From assembly GCF_000427785.1 (NCBI RefSeq), contig NZ_ATYR01000002.1, positions 62,001 through 126,000 on the forward strand: a DNA stretch of 64,000 bases, read 5' to 3'. Made by a program: the position numbers and the translations under genes. This DNA is from Massilia alkalitolerans DSM 17462. GTDB taxonomy: Bacteria > Pseudomonadota > Gammaproteobacteria > Burkholderiales > Burkholderiaceae_D. Below are positions 26,832 to 36,631 of the stretch, piece by piece. Numbering within the stretch: position 1 is the first letter of the stretch; each line of letters begins with the position of its first letter. Below the pieces are notes generated by a model. It was not told the origin of the DNA, made no database searches, and was given only the letters and a program-made list of their open reading frames with translations.

Positions 26832-29204
26832 ATGGATACCGCACCCATCCAGGGCTTCCTGCTGACCCGCCACTGGCGCGACACGGACAGCGGCAACGAA
26901 GTCGAATTCTGGATCGCCACCGAAGAAGGACCGCGGCGGGTGCGCCTGGCGCCGCAGACCCCGGTCGCTTTTCTTCCTCTGGAACAGCGCGAGGCCGCCG
27001 AACTCGCGCTGCACGGCGAGAAGACGGGCTGGGAACTGCGCGAGCTGTCGCTGTGCGATTTTCACCACCGTCCGGTACTGGGCCTGTACTGCCGCCAGTA
27101 CCGCCAGCTGCTGCGGCTGGAAAAGCGCCTGCGCGAGTTCGGGGTCGCCGTCTACGAGGCCGACGTGCGCCCGCCCGAGCGCTACCTGATGGAGCGCTTC
27201 ATCACGGCGCCGGTGCTGGTGCACGGCAGGCCGGATTCCCGCGACCCCGCGCTGATCCTGGACGCCCAGCTCAAGCCGGACGGCGACTATCGTCCGCAAC
27301 TGCGCATGGTCTCGCTCGACATCGAGACCAACCAGCACGGCGAACTGTACTGCATCGGCCTGGAGGGCTGTGGCCAGCGCCAGGTCTACATGCTGGGCGA
27401 GCCCAACGGGGCCCCACGGGAACTGGACTTCGCACTGGAGTACTGTGTGAGCCGTGCGGAGCTGCTCGACCGTCTCGAAGAATGGATCCGCGCGCACGAT
27501 CCGGACGCGCTCATCGGCTGGAACGTGATCCAGTTCGACCTGCGCATGCTGGTGCAGGCGGCCGAGCGCCTGGGACGCCCTTTGCGGCTGGGACGCGACG
27601 GCAGCGCCATCGAGACCCGCGAGCACGGGCGCTCCGAGCATTTCTTCGTGTCGGTCGCGGGCCGCCTGGTCATCGACGGCATCGAGGCGCTGCGCTCGGC
27701 CACCTACAGTTTTCCCTCGTTCAGCCTGGAATCGGTGTCGCAAAGCCTGCTGGGCGAAGGCAAGGCGATCGACAACCCCTACAGCCGGATGGACGAGATC
27801 AACCGCATGTTCGCCGAGGACAAGCCGGCGCTGGCCTTCTACAACCTGAAGGACTGCGAACTGGTCACCCGCATCTTCGAGAAGACGGAACTGGTCCGCT
27901 TCCTGCTGGAGCGCGCCAGCGTCACCGGGCTGGCGGTGGACCGCAGCGGCGGCTCGGTGGCGGCCTTCGAGCACCGCTACATGCCGCTGATGCACCGCTT
28001 GGGTTTCGTGGCTCCCAACATCGGCGACGTAGCCGCGGGCGACAGCCCCGGCGGCTTCGTGATGGATTCGCGCTCCGGACTGTACGACTCGGTGGTGGTG
28101 CTCGACTACAAGAGCCTGTACCCGTCCATCATCCGCAGCTTCCTGATCGACCCGGTCGGCCTGGTGGCCGGGCTGGCCGAAGCCGAGGAGCGCACCGTGC
28201 CGGGCTTTCGCGGCGCGCGCTTCTCGCGCACGCGCCACTGCCTGCCGGGCATCGTGCGCCAGGTGTGGGAAGGGCGCGAAGCGGCCAAGCGCGAGCGCAA
28301 CGTGCCGCTGTCGCAGTCGCTCAAGATCATCATGAACGCCTTCTACGGCGTGCTCGGGACCACCGCCTGCCGCTTCTTCGACCCGCGCCTGGCCTCCTCG
28401 ATCACGATGCGCGGGCACGAGATCATGCACCGCACCCGCGCCCTGATCGAGGAACAGGGCTACGCGGTGATCTACGGCGACACCGACTCCACCTTCGTCT
28501 GGCTCGGCGGCCCGCACGCGCAGGAGGACGCGGAGCGCATCGGGAGCGCACTGGTCGATCACGTCAACGGCTGGTGGCGCGAGCACTTGCGGGACGAACA
28601 TGGCCTCGACTCGCACCTGGAGCTGGAATTCGACACCCACTACGCGCGCTTCCTGATGCCCACCGTGCGCGGCTCCGACGAAGGCAGCAAGAAGCGCTAC
28701 GCCGGCCTGGTACTGAACGCCGACGGCAGCGAAGAGGTGGTGTACAAGGGACTGGAGACGGTGCGTACCGACTGGTCGCCGCTGGCGCAGCAGTTCCAGC
28801 AGGAGCTCTACCTGCGCGTGTTCAAGGGCCAGCCCTACGAGGCCTGGGTAGCGGACTACGTGGCGCGCACGCTGCGCGGGGAACTGGACGAGCTGCTGGT
28901 CTACCGCAAGCGCCTGCGCCGTCCGCTGGAGGAGTACGAACGCAACGTCCCGCCGCACGTGCGCGCGGCGCGCATGGCCGACGATTTCCATACCGCCCAG
29001 GGGCGGCCGGCGCAATACCGGCGAGGCGGCTGGATCCGCTACGTGATGACCACGGCGGGGCCGGAGCCCCTGGAACTGCGGCGCGCGCCGATCGACTACG
29101 AACACTACCTGACGAAGCAGCTCGAGCCGATCGCCGACGCGATCCTGCCTTTTCTCGGAGACAGTTTCGCGCGGCTGACCAGCCCGCAGGGCGCGCTGTT
29201 CTGA
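26832..29204 (+). CDS. polB: DNA polymerase II (family B)
   Basis: Encodes 790 residues, matching E. coli Pol II in length. The 3'-5' exonuclease site (SLDIET, Asp163 and Glu165), polymerase motif A ([11 protein letters not shown]), motif B (KIIMNAFYG) and motif C (YGDTDS from Tyr548) are intact, so both activities should be present. Pol II extends past lesions and restarts replication under SOS; no LexA box was seen in the short gap upstream, but the gene seems to be read through from the DUF455 gene 6 bases before it. Confidence 0.95.
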   Translation: MDTAPIQGFLLTRHWRDTDSGNEVEFWIATEEGPRRVRLAPQTPVAFLPLEQREAAELALHGEKTGWELRELSLCDFHHRPVLGLYCRQYRQLLRLEKRLREFGVAVYEADVRPPERYLMERFITAPVLVHGRPDSRDPALILDAQLKPDGDYRPQLRMVSLDIETNQHGELYCIGLEGCGQRQVYMLGEPNGAPRELDFALEYCVSRAELLDRLEEWIRAHDPDALIGWNVIQFDLRMLVQAAERLGRPLRLGRDGSAIETREHGRSEHFFVSVAGRLVIDGIEALRSATYSFPSFSLESVSQSLLGEGKAIDNPYSRMDEINRMFAEDKPALAFYNLKDCELVTRIFEKTELVRFLLERASVTGLAVDRSGGSVAAFEHRYMPLMHRLGFVAPNIGDVAAGDSPGGFVMDSRSGLYDSVVVLDYKSLYPSIIRSFLIDPVGLVAGLAEAEERTVPGFRGARFSRTRHCLPGIVRQVWEGREAAKRERNVPLSQSLKIIMNAFYGVLGTTACRFFDPRLASSITMRGHEIMHRTRALIEEQGYAVIYGDTDSTFVWLGGPHAQEDAERIGSALVDHVNGWWREHLRDEHGLDSHLELEFDTHYARFLMPTVRGSDEGSKKRYAGLVLNADGSEEVVYKGLETVRTDWSPLAQQFQQELYLRVFKGQPYEAWVADYVARTLRGELDELLVYRKRLRRPLEEYERNVPPHVRAARMADDFHTAQGRPAQYRRGGWIRYVMTTAGPEPLELRRAPIDYEHYLTKQLEPIADAILPFLGDSFARLTSPQGALF

Positions 29205-29205
29205 T

Positions 29206-29271
29206 GTAGGGTGGACGGCTATGCCGTCCGCGCGTTCATGCGGTCCCTGCAAAGATGCAACGCCACCCTAC
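29206..29271. repeat. REP-like extragenic palindrome
   Basis: GTAGGGTGG (29206-29214) and CCACCCTAC (29263-29271) form outer arms; inside, GGACGGC-TAT-GCCGTCC (29213-29229) is a perfect 7-base hairpin. It fills the whole 75-base gap between convergent polB and tctA. The GTAGGGTGG head is typical of repetitive extragenic palindromes in proteobacteria. It may also terminate transcription from both sides. Confidence 0.65.
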
Positions 29272-29279
29272 GAAACCGC

Positions 29280-30782
29280 TCACTCCTCCTGGAAAGCCTC
29301 CTCGCGCTTCTTGCGCAGCGCCGGCAGCATCACGATGATCAGCGCGACGGCCGCCATGGCCAGCATGGTGGCGCTGATCGGGCTGCGCAGGAACACCATC
29401 GGGTCGCTGTGCGAAAGCAGCAGCGCGCGGCGCAGGTATTCCTCCATCATCGGGCCGATGATGTAGCCGAGCAGCATCGGCGCCGGTTCCGCACCCAGCT
29501 TGGCGCAGATGTAGCCGAACAGGCCGAACAGGGCCATGAGCCAGATGTCGAACTCGTTGTTGTTCAGGCTGAACACGCCGATCGCGCAGAACATCAGGAT
29601 GGCCGGATACAGGCGGTGGTAGGGGACCAGGATCATCTTGACCCACAGGCCGATCATCGGCAGGTTCAGCACCACCAGGAACAGGTTACCGAACCACATC
29701 GAGACGATCAGGCCCCAGAACAGCGCCGGCTGCTCGGACATCACGGCCGGACCCGGCTGGATGCCCTGGATGATCATCGCGCCGATCATCAGCGCCATCA
29801 CCGGGTTGGACGGGATGCCGAGCGTGAGCATCGGGATGAAGGAGGTCTGGGCGCCGGCGTTGTTGGCCGCTTCCGGCGCCGCCACGCCTTCGATCGCACC
29901 CTTGCCAAAGTTCTTGGCGTTGGGCGAGACCTTCTTTTCGATCGAGTAGGCCGAGAACGAGGCCAGCATGGCGCCGCCGCCCGGCAGGATGCCGAGCGCC
30001 GAGCCGAGGAAGGTGCCGCGCAGGACCGGCGCCAGGATGCGCTTGAAGTCCTCCTTGCTCAGCATCAGCCCCTCGACCTTCTTCATCAGGACGTTGCGGT
30101 CTTCGCCGTGCTCGAGGTTGCGGATGATCTCGCCGATACCGAACATGCCCATCGCGACGATCACGAAGTTGATGCCGTCGGCCAGTTCCGGCTTGTCGAA
30201 GGTGTAGCGTTGCGCGCCCGAGTTGACGTCGGTGCCGATCAGGCCGAGCAGCAGGCCCAGGATCACCATGCCGATCGCGTTCAGCAGCGAGCCGCTCGCC
30301 AGCACCACCGAGGCCACCAGGCCCAGCACCATCAGCGAGAAATACTCGGCCGGGCCGAACTTCAGCGCCAGGTCGGCCAGCGGCGGCGCGAACAGGGCCA
30401 GCAGGATGGTGGCGACGGTACCGGCGAAGAAGGAACCGATCGCCGCGGTGGCAAGCGCCTTGCCGGCCTGGCCGTTGCGCGCCATCTTGTAGCCGTCGAG
30501 CGCGGTCACGACCGAGGACGATTCGCCCGGCAGGTTGACCAGGATCGCGGTGGTCGAGCCGCCGTACTGGGCGCCATAGTAAATACCGGACAGCATGATC
30601 AGGGCCGAGACCGGTGGCAAGCCGAAGGTGGCCGGCAGCAGCATGGCGATGGTGGCGATCGGGCCCAGGCCCGGCAGCACGCCGACCGCGGTGCCCACAA
30701 AAACGCCGACCAGGCAGTAGAACAGGTTGGTCAGGGTGAAGGCCGTTTCGAGGCCCAGTCCCAGGTTGGTGAAGATTTCCAT
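29280..30782 (-). CDS. tctA: Tripartite tricarboxylate transporter, large permease (TctA)
   Basis: Encodes 500 residues with about 12 membrane helices. The family signatures are clear: GLGLETAFTLTNLFYCLVGV at the start, GVLPGLGPIATIAMLLP and GILPGGGAMLASF. It forms the large membrane subunit of a secondary, binding-protein-dependent TTT system driven by an ion gradient. The cargo would be a di- or tricarboxylate, but many Bug systems carry other acids. The start at 30782 is 3 bases after the tctB stop; the three genes form one operon in the order binding protein, TctB, TctA. Confidence 0.95.
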   Translation of the reverse strand: MEIFTNLGLGLETAFTLTNLFYCLVGVFVGTAVGVLPGLGPIATIAMLLPATFGLPPVSALIMLSGIYYGAQYGGSTTAILVNLPGESSSVVTALDGYKMARNGQAGKALATAAIGSFFAGTVATILLALFAPPLADLALKFGPAEYFSLMVLGLVASVVLASGSLLNAIGMVILGLLLGLIGTDVNSGAQRYTFDKPELADGINFVIVAMGMFGIGEIIRNLEHGEDRNVLMKKVEGLMLSKEDFKRILAPVLRGTFLGSALGILPGGGAMLASFSAYSIEKKVSPNAKNFGKGAIEGVAAPEAANNAGAQTSFIPMLTLGIPSNPVMALMIGAMIIQGIQPGPAVMSEQPALFWGLIVSMWFGNLFLVVLNLPMIGLWVKMILVPYHRLYPAILMFCAIGVFSLNNNEFDIWLMALFGLFGYICAKLGAEPAPMLLGYIIGPMMEEYLRRALLLSHSDPMVFLRSPISATMLAMAAVALIIVMLPALRKKREEAFQEE

Positions 30783-30785
30783 GAT

Positions 30786-31262
30786 TTATGCCCCTCCCAG
30801 CCAGGGGCCGACGATCGGCATGGGCAGGCCGAGCAGCTTCACGAACAGCAGCACCGAGAAGATGGCCAGCCCGACGGCCAGCAGCAGCGAGCCTTTCAAA
30901 CTGAACTGCTTGCTGGCGAAGGAACTCAGCATGACCAGCACGAAGGCGGCGGCGGGGAGGCCGGCGCCGCGCATCAGGATGCCGAACAGGATCACCGCGC
31001 CCAGGATGATGACGATGTCCTTGATGTGGAAGGTGCCGATCGCGTCATGCGCTTCGGAGCGGCGGCCGATGAAGGCGCGGATGATGCCGGCCAGGCCGAC
31101 GACGGACAGCAGGCCGCCGAGGACGGTCGGGAAATAGCCCGGACCCATGCGGCCGGCGCTGCCCATCTCGTTGTCCCCGATGAGGGCGATGGCGGCAATG
31201 CCGAAACACAGGAAGATGATGCCGATCCAGAAATTCTTCGGATGGCGGACGATGGAAGCCAC
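30786..31262 (-). CDS. tctB: Tripartite tricarboxylate transporter, small permease (TctB)
   Basis: Encodes 158 residues with four membrane helices; the N-terminal NFWIGIIFLCFGIAAIALI, then the MGPGYFPTVLGGLLSVVGL motif, is the TctB hallmark. It partners with the large permease encoded 3 bases downstream. The gap to the upstream binding-protein gene is 90 bases, which is larger than the gap to tctA and may hold a weak internal signal. Confidence 0.92.
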   Translation of the reverse strand: MASIVRHPKNFWIGIIFLCFGIAAIALIGDNEMGSAGRMGPGYFPTVLGGLLSVVGLAGIIRAFIGRRSEAHDAIGTFHIKDIVIILGAVILFGILMRGAGLPAAAFVLVMLSSFASKQFSLKGSLLLAVGLAIFSVLLFVKLLGLPMPIVGPWLGGA

Positions 31263-31352
31263 TGCGAACCCCTTGTTGCTTGTTGTTGTGTGGTAGCGAA
31301 CGGGCTGCGCGGGAGCGATTCCCGCACAGCCTGCCGCGTTTGCGCTGCGCGA

Positions 31353-32339
31353 TCAGTCGGCGTACTGGCCGGCCTTGGTGATGATCGGGCCCCAGCGGTC
31401 GATCTCGGCCTTCAGGTGGGTGCGCAAGGCTTCCGGCGTAGCGCGCTTGTCGGCCACCGGCTCGGTGCCGAGGTCGGCGAAGCGCTGCTTGACGGTCGGG
31501 TCTTTCAGGGCGGTGCGCAGGGCGTTCGACAGGGTGTCGATGACCGGCTTCGGGGTGCCCTTCGGCGCGTACATGCCGTGCCACACGGCCACTTCAAAGC
31601 CCGGCAGGCCGGCTTCGCTCATGGTCGGTACGTTCGGCATCGAGGCCAGGCGCTGCTTGGTGGTCACGCCGTAGACCTTGACCTTGCCGCTCTTGATCTG
31701 GCTGGTGGTGTTGGTGGTCTGGTCGCACATCAGGTCCACCTGGCCGCCCAGCATGTCGTTCATGGCCGGGCCGGTGCCCTTGTACGGGACGGTGGTCAGG
31801 TCGACGCCGATGGCGGTCTGGAACAGCATGCCGCACAGGTGCGAGGCCGAACCGAGGCCGGCGTTGGCATAGGTGACCTTGGACTTGTTGGCCTTCACGT
31901 AGGCCAGCAGTTCCTTGAAGTCCTTGGCCGGGAAGTCCTTCTTGGCGATCAGGGTCATCGGCACGTCGGTGACCAGGCCGATCGGCTCGAAATCGGTCAT
32001 CGCGTTGTAGCTCAGCTTGCGGTACAGGGCCGGCGCGGTCGAGTGGCCGATGTGGTGCAGGAAGATGGTGTAGCCGTCCGGCGCGGCCTTGGCCACGCGC
32101 GCCGCACCGATGGTGCCGCCGGCGCCGCCGACGTTCTCGATGATGATCTGCTGTTTCAGGGTATTGCCCATCGACTGGGCCACCAGGCGCGCCACGGTAT
32201 CGGTCGGTCCGCCGGCGGCGAACGGCACGATCATCGTGATGGTCTTGGTGGGGTAGTTCTGGGCTGAAGCGCTGGTGGCGACTGTGGCTGCGCCCAGCAG
32301 GGCAATGGCCGCGACGGTGCGCAGGAATGTGGTTTTCAT
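31353..32339 (-). CDS. TTT-family substrate-binding protein (Bug/TctC type)
   Basis: Encodes 328 residues: a signal peptide ending SASAQ near residue 27, then the Bug fold with VPFAAGGPTDTVAR (ligand Asp in GGPTD) and VPYKGTGPAMNDMLGGQVD. It binds the substrate in the periplasm and delivers it to TctAB. Bug ligands include citrate, aspartate, nicotinate, terephthalate and others; the exact one is unknown. First gene of the operon; a promoter with a FadR-type operator lies about 120 bases upstream. Confidence 0.93.
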   Translation of the reverse strand: MKTTFLRTVAAIALLGAATVATSASAQNYPTKTITMIVPFAAGGPTDTVARLVAQSMGNTLKQQIIIENVGGAGGTIGAARVAKAAPDGYTIFLHHIGHSTAPALYRKLSYNAMTDFEPIGLVTDVPMTLIAKKDFPAKDFKELLAYVKANKSKVTYANAGLGSASHLCGMLFQTAIGVDLTTVPYKGTGPAMNDMLGGQVDLMCDQTTNTTSQIKSGKVKVYGVTTKQRLASMPNVPTMSEAGLPGFEVAVWHGMYAPKGTPKPVIDTLSNALRTALKDPTVKQRFADLGTEPVADKRATPEALRTHLKAEIDRWGPIITKAGQYAD

Positions 32340-32456
32340 CGGTGTCTTCCTCTAACCTCGGTTTTCTTGGTTTATCAGTATGGGCGACGCAGGAACAGCC
32401 ACGATGCAGGCCACGACGAGTCCAGCCAGCTTGCATGGAGCGCGTGCATACGCAGG

Positions 32457-32489
32457 ACTGGTTTTACCAGTAAATAGATAGATTTGCAA
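32457..32489 (-). promoter_or_regulatory. TTT-operon promoter overlapped by a FadR/GntR-type operator
   Basis: ACTGGTTTTACCAGT (32457-32471) is a perfect palindrome fitting the TGGT-N3-ACCA consensus of the FadR subfamily of GntR regulators. On the minus strand a promoter can be drawn with -35 TTGCAA (32484-32489), a 17-base spacer and -10 TAAAAC (32461-32466); the -10 lies in the centre of the palindrome, which fits repression. No GntR-FCD gene is in the window. The rest of the 328-base gap (32340-32667) shows only a GC-rich inverted repeat just beyond the molybdenum-hydroxylase stop. Confidence 0.6.
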
Positions 32490-32667
32490 CTACGTGGAAA
32501 CCCGTATGGCGAGTCGGAAAAGATGCGGAACAATGTCGGAAAAACGCCGGAATGCGGCCCTCGCCGCCATGCATGGCGCATGGCAGGAGCCGCCGATCGG
32601 CGTCGTGTTGACGAAATACTACGCTTGCCGATGCGCGCGCCCGCCGTGACGGGCGCGGCAGGAGGTC

Positions 32668-34989
32668 CTACTGCGCCTGCTTCGGCTCCGGCACCGGAAT
32701 CTCGTGCTCGCCCAGCAGCACCTTGTCCGGGGTGATCGGCGTGCCGCGCAGGCGCCTGCCGGTGGCGTGGAAGATCGCATTGCTGATCGCCGCCGACACC
32801 GACACGATGCCGATCTCGCCCACGCCCTTGGCGCCGAGCTGCTCGCTGACGATGCGGTCGTCTTCATCGGCGAAGATCACCTCGATGTCGTGCACGTCCG
32901 CATTCACCGCCACGTGGTACTCCGCGTAGTTGTGGTTCATGAAGCGCCCGAAGCGGTGGTCGGTGAAGCTTTCCTCGTGCAGCGCCTGGCTGATGCCCCA
33001 CACCACGCCGCCGATCACCTGGCTGGCGGCGGTCTTGGCGCTGATGATGCGGCCGGCCGCCACCGCGTTCACGACGCGCGTCACGCGCACGATGCCCAAC
33101 TTTTCGTTGACGCGCACCTCGCAGAACACCGCCGAGTGCACCGCGCGGGTGTACTTGCGCTGCTTGAGCATCGAAGGCTTCATGAAGAACTTTTCCTCGA
33201 CCCGGTCGACGCCGCCGGCCGCCAGCACGTCGCGCAACTGCATGGCGGTCTCGGGACGGTTGCGCAGGCGCAGCGTGCCGTCGGCGAATTCCAGGTCCTG
33301 GGTGCGCGCCCTGGCAAGCGGCGAACCCGGCATGGCCTTCGCCATCTTGATCAGGGTTTTCTTGAGCTTGTCGCAGGCGCCGTGCACGCCGCCCCCGACC
33401 GTGGTCACGTGCGAGGAGCCGCCCTCGACCGGCGCGAAGGGCAGGGTCGAGTCGCCCAGCTGGAAGGTGACCCGCTCCATGGGCAGGCCCAGCGCTTCCG
33501 CCGCGATCATCGACATCACCGTGTAGGTGCCGGTGCCGATGTCCGAGGCCGCGCTGCTCACCACCAGGCGTCCGTCGGCGTGGAACACGGCGCTCACGCG
33601 CGCCAGCATCACCAGGGAATCCCACATGCCGGTGGCCATGCCCCAGCCGATCAGTTCCTCCCCGTCGCGCATCGAGCGCGGTTCGATCGGGCGGTCCTGC
33701 CAGCCGAAGCGCGCGGCGCCCTTGTCGTAGCACTGGCTCAGTTCTTTCGTCGAATACGGCTTGTCCTCGAGCGGATTGCGGTCGGCGTAGTTGATGCGCC
33801 TGAATTCCAGCGGATCCATGCGCAGCTTGTAGGCCAGTTCATCCATCGCCACTTCCAGCGCGTGCATGCCGTGCGCGGCGCCGGGCGCGCGCATGTCGAT
33901 CGGCGAATGGCGGTCGTGGGCCACCAGCTTGTAGCCGAGCTTGATGTTGTCGCAGGCGTACAGCTGCCCCGACCAGTTGACCACCACCTCGACATAGTCT
34001 TCCAGGCGCGAAGTCTCGTGGATGGCCTCGTGCACGATCGCCTGCAGCTTGCCCTCGTTGTTGGCGGCCAGCTTCACCTTCTGCCAGGTCTCGGGGCGGT
34101 GGCCGAAGCTGAACATCTGCTGGCGCGTCAGGACCACCCGCACCGGGCATTTCAGCTTGAGCGCCGCCATCACCGCCAGCGGCAGCTGGTACTGCGGGCG
34201 CAGCCCGGAACCGAAGGCGCCGCCCACGTAAGGGTTGCGCACGGTGACCTTTTCCTTCTTGATGCCGAAGGCGCGCGAGACGTACCAGCGGTTGTTCTGC
34301 GAGCTCTGGGTCTTCTCGTAGATCGTCAGGTGGCCGTCCTCGCCGTAGACCACGGTGGTGGCGTGCATCTCCATCGGGTTGTGGTGCTCGACGCCGTGGT
34401 AGAACTGCGACTCGATCTTCACTTCGGCGGCTTCGAAGGCCTTGTCGGCATCGCCGGTGGAGCTGGGCGGCGTGAAGCCGGCCTTCAGCGCACGCGGCGT
34501 GTAGGCCTGGTCGAGCGAGGCCAGCAGGTTCGTCTCGTGCGCTTCTTCCTCGTAGCTGACCTCCACCAGCTGGGCCGCGTGGCGCGCCGCCTCGAAGGTC
34601 TCGGCGAGCACCAGCGCCACCGGCTGGCCGCTGTAGAAGATGCGGTCGCTGAACAGGGGGCGGAAGGGTGAGCCGCCCGGCGCCGTCATGTCCTTGTAGG
34701 CCAGGTCCCAGGAGCGCACCTTGGGGCGGTTCAGGTGGGTAAGCACCTCCACCACGCCGGGCGTGGCCAGCGCGGCGCGGGTGTCGATGGACTTGATGCG
34801 GCCGCGGGCAACGGTGCCGCTCACCACGACGCCGTAGCGCAGTCCCTCGGCCTCGTGCTCGGCCGCGTATTTCGCTTCGCCGGTCACCTTGGCGCGGCCG
34901 TCGATGCGGGAGACCGGCATGCCGCTGCGTACCCGGCCGGTGCCTTCGGGGGCGCTTGGGGTGCGCAGTTCTGGAATCAGGTCGGTCAT
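32668..34989 (-). CDS. Molybdenum hydroxylase, Moco-binding large subunit (PaoC/XdhA-like)
   Basis: Encodes 773 residues of the xanthine oxidase family large subunit. The N-terminal hammerhead domain (PVSRIDGRAKVTGEAKYAAE) and molybdopterin-binding domains are present; VGGAFGSG is the pterin motif and the catalytic glutamate lies near the end in GAKGVGEIG. Length and order are like E. coli PaoC, an aldehyde oxidase; substrates could also be N-heterocycles. It is last in a three-gene operon, with its ATG overlapping the FAD-subunit stop (ATGA). No xdhC- or PaoD-like insertase is present here, so cofactor insertion must be encoded elsewhere. Confidence 0.9.
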   Translation of the reverse strand: MTDLIPELRTPSAPEGTGRVRSGMPVSRIDGRAKVTGEAKYAAEHEAEGLRYGVVVSGTVARGRIKSIDTRAALATPGVVEVLTHLNRPKVRSWDLAYKDMTAPGGSPFRPLFSDRIFYSGQPVALVLAETFEAARHAAQLVEVSYEEEAHETNLLASLDQAYTPRALKAGFTPPSSTGDADKAFEAAEVKIESQFYHGVEHHNPMEMHATTVVYGEDGHLTIYEKTQSSQNNRWYVSRAFGIKKEKVTVRNPYVGGAFGSGLRPQYQLPLAVMAALKLKCPVRVVLTRQQMFSFGHRPETWQKVKLAANNEGKLQAIVHEAIHETSRLEDYVEVVVNWSGQLYACDNIKLGYKLVAHDRHSPIDMRAPGAAHGMHALEVAMDELAYKLRMDPLEFRRINYADRNPLEDKPYSTKELSQCYDKGAARFGWQDRPIEPRSMRDGEELIGWGMATGMWDSLVMLARVSAVFHADGRLVVSSAASDIGTGTYTVMSMIAAEALGLPMERVTFQLGDSTLPFAPVEGGSSHVTTVGGGVHGACDKLKKTLIKMAKAMPGSPLARARTQDLEFADGTLRLRNRPETAMQLRDVLAAGGVDRVEEKFFMKPSMLKQRKYTRAVHSAVFCEVRVNEKLGIVRVTRVVNAVAAGRIISAKTAASQVIGGVVWGISQALHEESFTDHRFGRFMNHNYAEYHVAVNADVHDIEVIFADEDDRIVSEQLGAKGVGEIGIVSVSAAISNAIFHATGRRLRGTPITPDKVLLGEHEIPVPEPKQAQ

Positions 34990-36008
34990 TGCTGCTCTCC
35001 TCGGTGTTCACCCTTCGCGTACTCGGTGCCGCGCGTGGCGGTGCTCAAGGCCTGCTCGATGGCGTTGCGCGCCAGCGTGAGCTTGTAGTCGTTCTGGCCG
35101 TAGCCCTTGGCGCCGCGCAGGACGATGTCGGCGGCGGCGCCGAAGGCGTCCGCACCGGGCGCCTTGCCCTCGAGCGAAGCCTCGGCTTCCTCGACCCGCC
35201 ACGGTTTGTGGGCCACGCCGCCCAGCGCGATGCGGGCGGCGCGAATCTTGCCGCCGTCGAGGTCGAGCGCGGCGGCGACCGACACCAGCGCGAACGCGTA
35301 CGAGAGGCGTTCGCGCACCTTCAGGTAGGTGGAATGGGCGGCGAAACGTCCGGCTTCGGGCAGCGTGATGTGGGTGACCAGCTCTCCGGCTTCCAGGGTG
35401 TTGTCGCGTTCCGGGTGCTCGCCCGGCAGCCGGTGGAAGTCCGCGAACGGGATCTCGCGCGCGCCGCCCTGCGAGCGTACGTGGACCACGGCGTCGAGGG
35501 CGCGCAGGGCCACGCACATGTCGGAAGGATGGGTGGCGATGCAATGCTCGCTGGTACCGAGGATCGCATGCAGGCGGTTCAGTCCTTCTTTGGCGGGGCA
35601 GCCGCTGCCCGGTTCGCGCTTGTTGCAGGGCGTGCCGACGTCGTAGAAGTAGTAGCAGCGGGTGCGCTGCAGCAGGTTGCCGCCGTTGGTGGCCATGTTG
35701 CGCAGCTGCGGCGAGGCGCCTGCCAGGATGGCGGCGCTCAGCAGCGGGTAGCGCTCGCGTACCAGCGGGTGGTAGGCGGTATCGGCGTTGCGCGCCAGGG
35801 CGCCCAGGCGCAGGCCGCCGCCGGCATCTTGCTCGATCCGGTCGAATCCCAGGCCATTGATGTCCACCAGCTCGCCGGGGTGCATCACGCCTTCCTTCAT
35901 CAGATCGAGCAGGTTGGTCCCGCCCGCGATCGGACGGACGCCCGGCATCGCCAGGCGGGCCAGCGCGGCGTCCACGTCGCTGGCCTGGGTAAAGGTAAAC
36001 GGGTTCAT
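34986..36008 (-). CDS. Molybdenum hydroxylase, FAD subunit with extra 4Fe-4S cluster (PaoB-like)
   Basis: Encodes 340 residues: an FAD-binding domain (PIAGGTNLLDLMKEG) and a CO-dehydrogenase flavoprotein C-terminal domain. Four cysteines (Cys118, Cys128, Cys137, Cys156), spaced as in the [4Fe-4S] insertion of PaoB and 4-hydroxybenzoyl-CoA reductase-type subunits, lie in the middle. The cluster is a feature of the PaoABC aldehyde oxidase branch. The start at 36008 overlaps the 2Fe-2S subunit stop by 4 bases (ATGA); its own stop overlaps the large subunit start likewise. Confidence 0.9.
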   Translation of the reverse strand: MNPFTFTQASDVDAALARLAMPGVRPIAGGTNLLDLMKEGVMHPGELVDINGLGFDRIEQDAGGGLRLGALARNADTAYHPLVRERYPLLSAAILAGASPQLRNMATNGGNLLQRTRCYYFYDVGTPCNKREPGSGCPAKEGLNRLHAILGTSEHCIATHPSDMCVALRALDAVVHVRSQGGAREIPFADFHRLPGEHPERDNTLEAGELVTHITLPEAGRFAAHSTYLKVRERLSYAFALVSVAAALDLDGGKIRAARIALGGVAHKPWRVEEAEASLEGKAPGADAFGAAADIVLRGAKGYGQNDYKLTLARNAIEQALSTATRGTEYAKGEHRGEQQ

Positions 36009-36532
36009 GCGAGCACCGGACCGGTTGTGAACGGCTTTTCGCCTTCGCCGGGCTTGCCCTCGATGCCCATCACCTGCATCACCGCCTGGGTGATCTGCGG
36101 ATAGGCGCCGCAGCGGCACAGGTTGCCGCTCATGAGTTCGCGCACGTCGTCGACGCTCCTGGCCTGGCCTTCGGCGATCAGCCCGGCCGCGGAGCACAGC
36201 TGGCCGGGCGTGCAGTAGCCGCACTGGAAGGCATCGCAGTCGATGAAGGCCTGCTGCAGCGGATGCAGTTCCTCGCTCTTGGCCAGGCCCTCGACCGTGG
36301 TGACCTCATGTCCGTTGTGCATCACCGCCAGGGTCAGGCAGGAGTTGATGCGTTTACCGTCCAGCAACACCGTACAGGCGCCGCACTGCCCGTGGTCGCA
36401 GCCCTTCTTGGTGCCGGTGAGGCCTGCGCGTTCGCGCAGCAGGTCGAGCAGCGTCACCCAGGCGCCGACCGCGAACTCGCGGTCTTGGCCGTTGATGCGC
36501 AGCCGGATCGGGTATTCCTGGTAGTGGTCCAT
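36005..36532 (-). CDS. Molybdenum hydroxylase, 2Fe-2S subunit (PaoA-like)
   Basis: Encodes 175 residues with both [2Fe-2S] clusters: a plant-ferredoxin-type set at Cys45, Cys50, Cys53 and Cys65 (GCDHGQCGACTVLLDG), and the C-terminal four-helix set (CGYCTPGQ and CRCG). It passes electrons from the molybdenum centre to FAD. Unlike E. coli PaoA there is no twin-arginine signal; the protein begins MDHYQEYPIRLRING, so the enzyme is probably cytoplasmic. AAGGGA precedes ATG 36532. First gene of the three-gene operon. Confidence 0.92.
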   Translation of the reverse strand: MDHYQEYPIRLRINGQDREFAVGAWVTLLDLLRERAGLTGTKKGCDHGQCGACTVLLDGKRINSCLTLAVMHNGHEVTTVEGLAKSEELHPLQQAFIDCDAFQCGYCTPGQLCSAAGLIAEGQARSVDDVRELMSGNLCRCGAYPQITQAVMQVMGIEGKPGEGEKPFTTGPVLA

Positions 36533-36631
36533 GGCCGTCCCTTCGTGGAATTCTTGAGCGAAGCCACTACCTTAACCGCCAGCCTGATCCTGTTCGGTTA
36601 GTTCACGCACGTACGACCGTGCCGGACCGCT

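Noticed and set aside
29211..32267. 1018-codon open frame antisense to tctA, tctB and the binding protein
   Set aside because: Low-complexity Gln/His/Asp/Ala composition typical of reverse-strand reading of high-GC genes; it crosses three well-supported genes.
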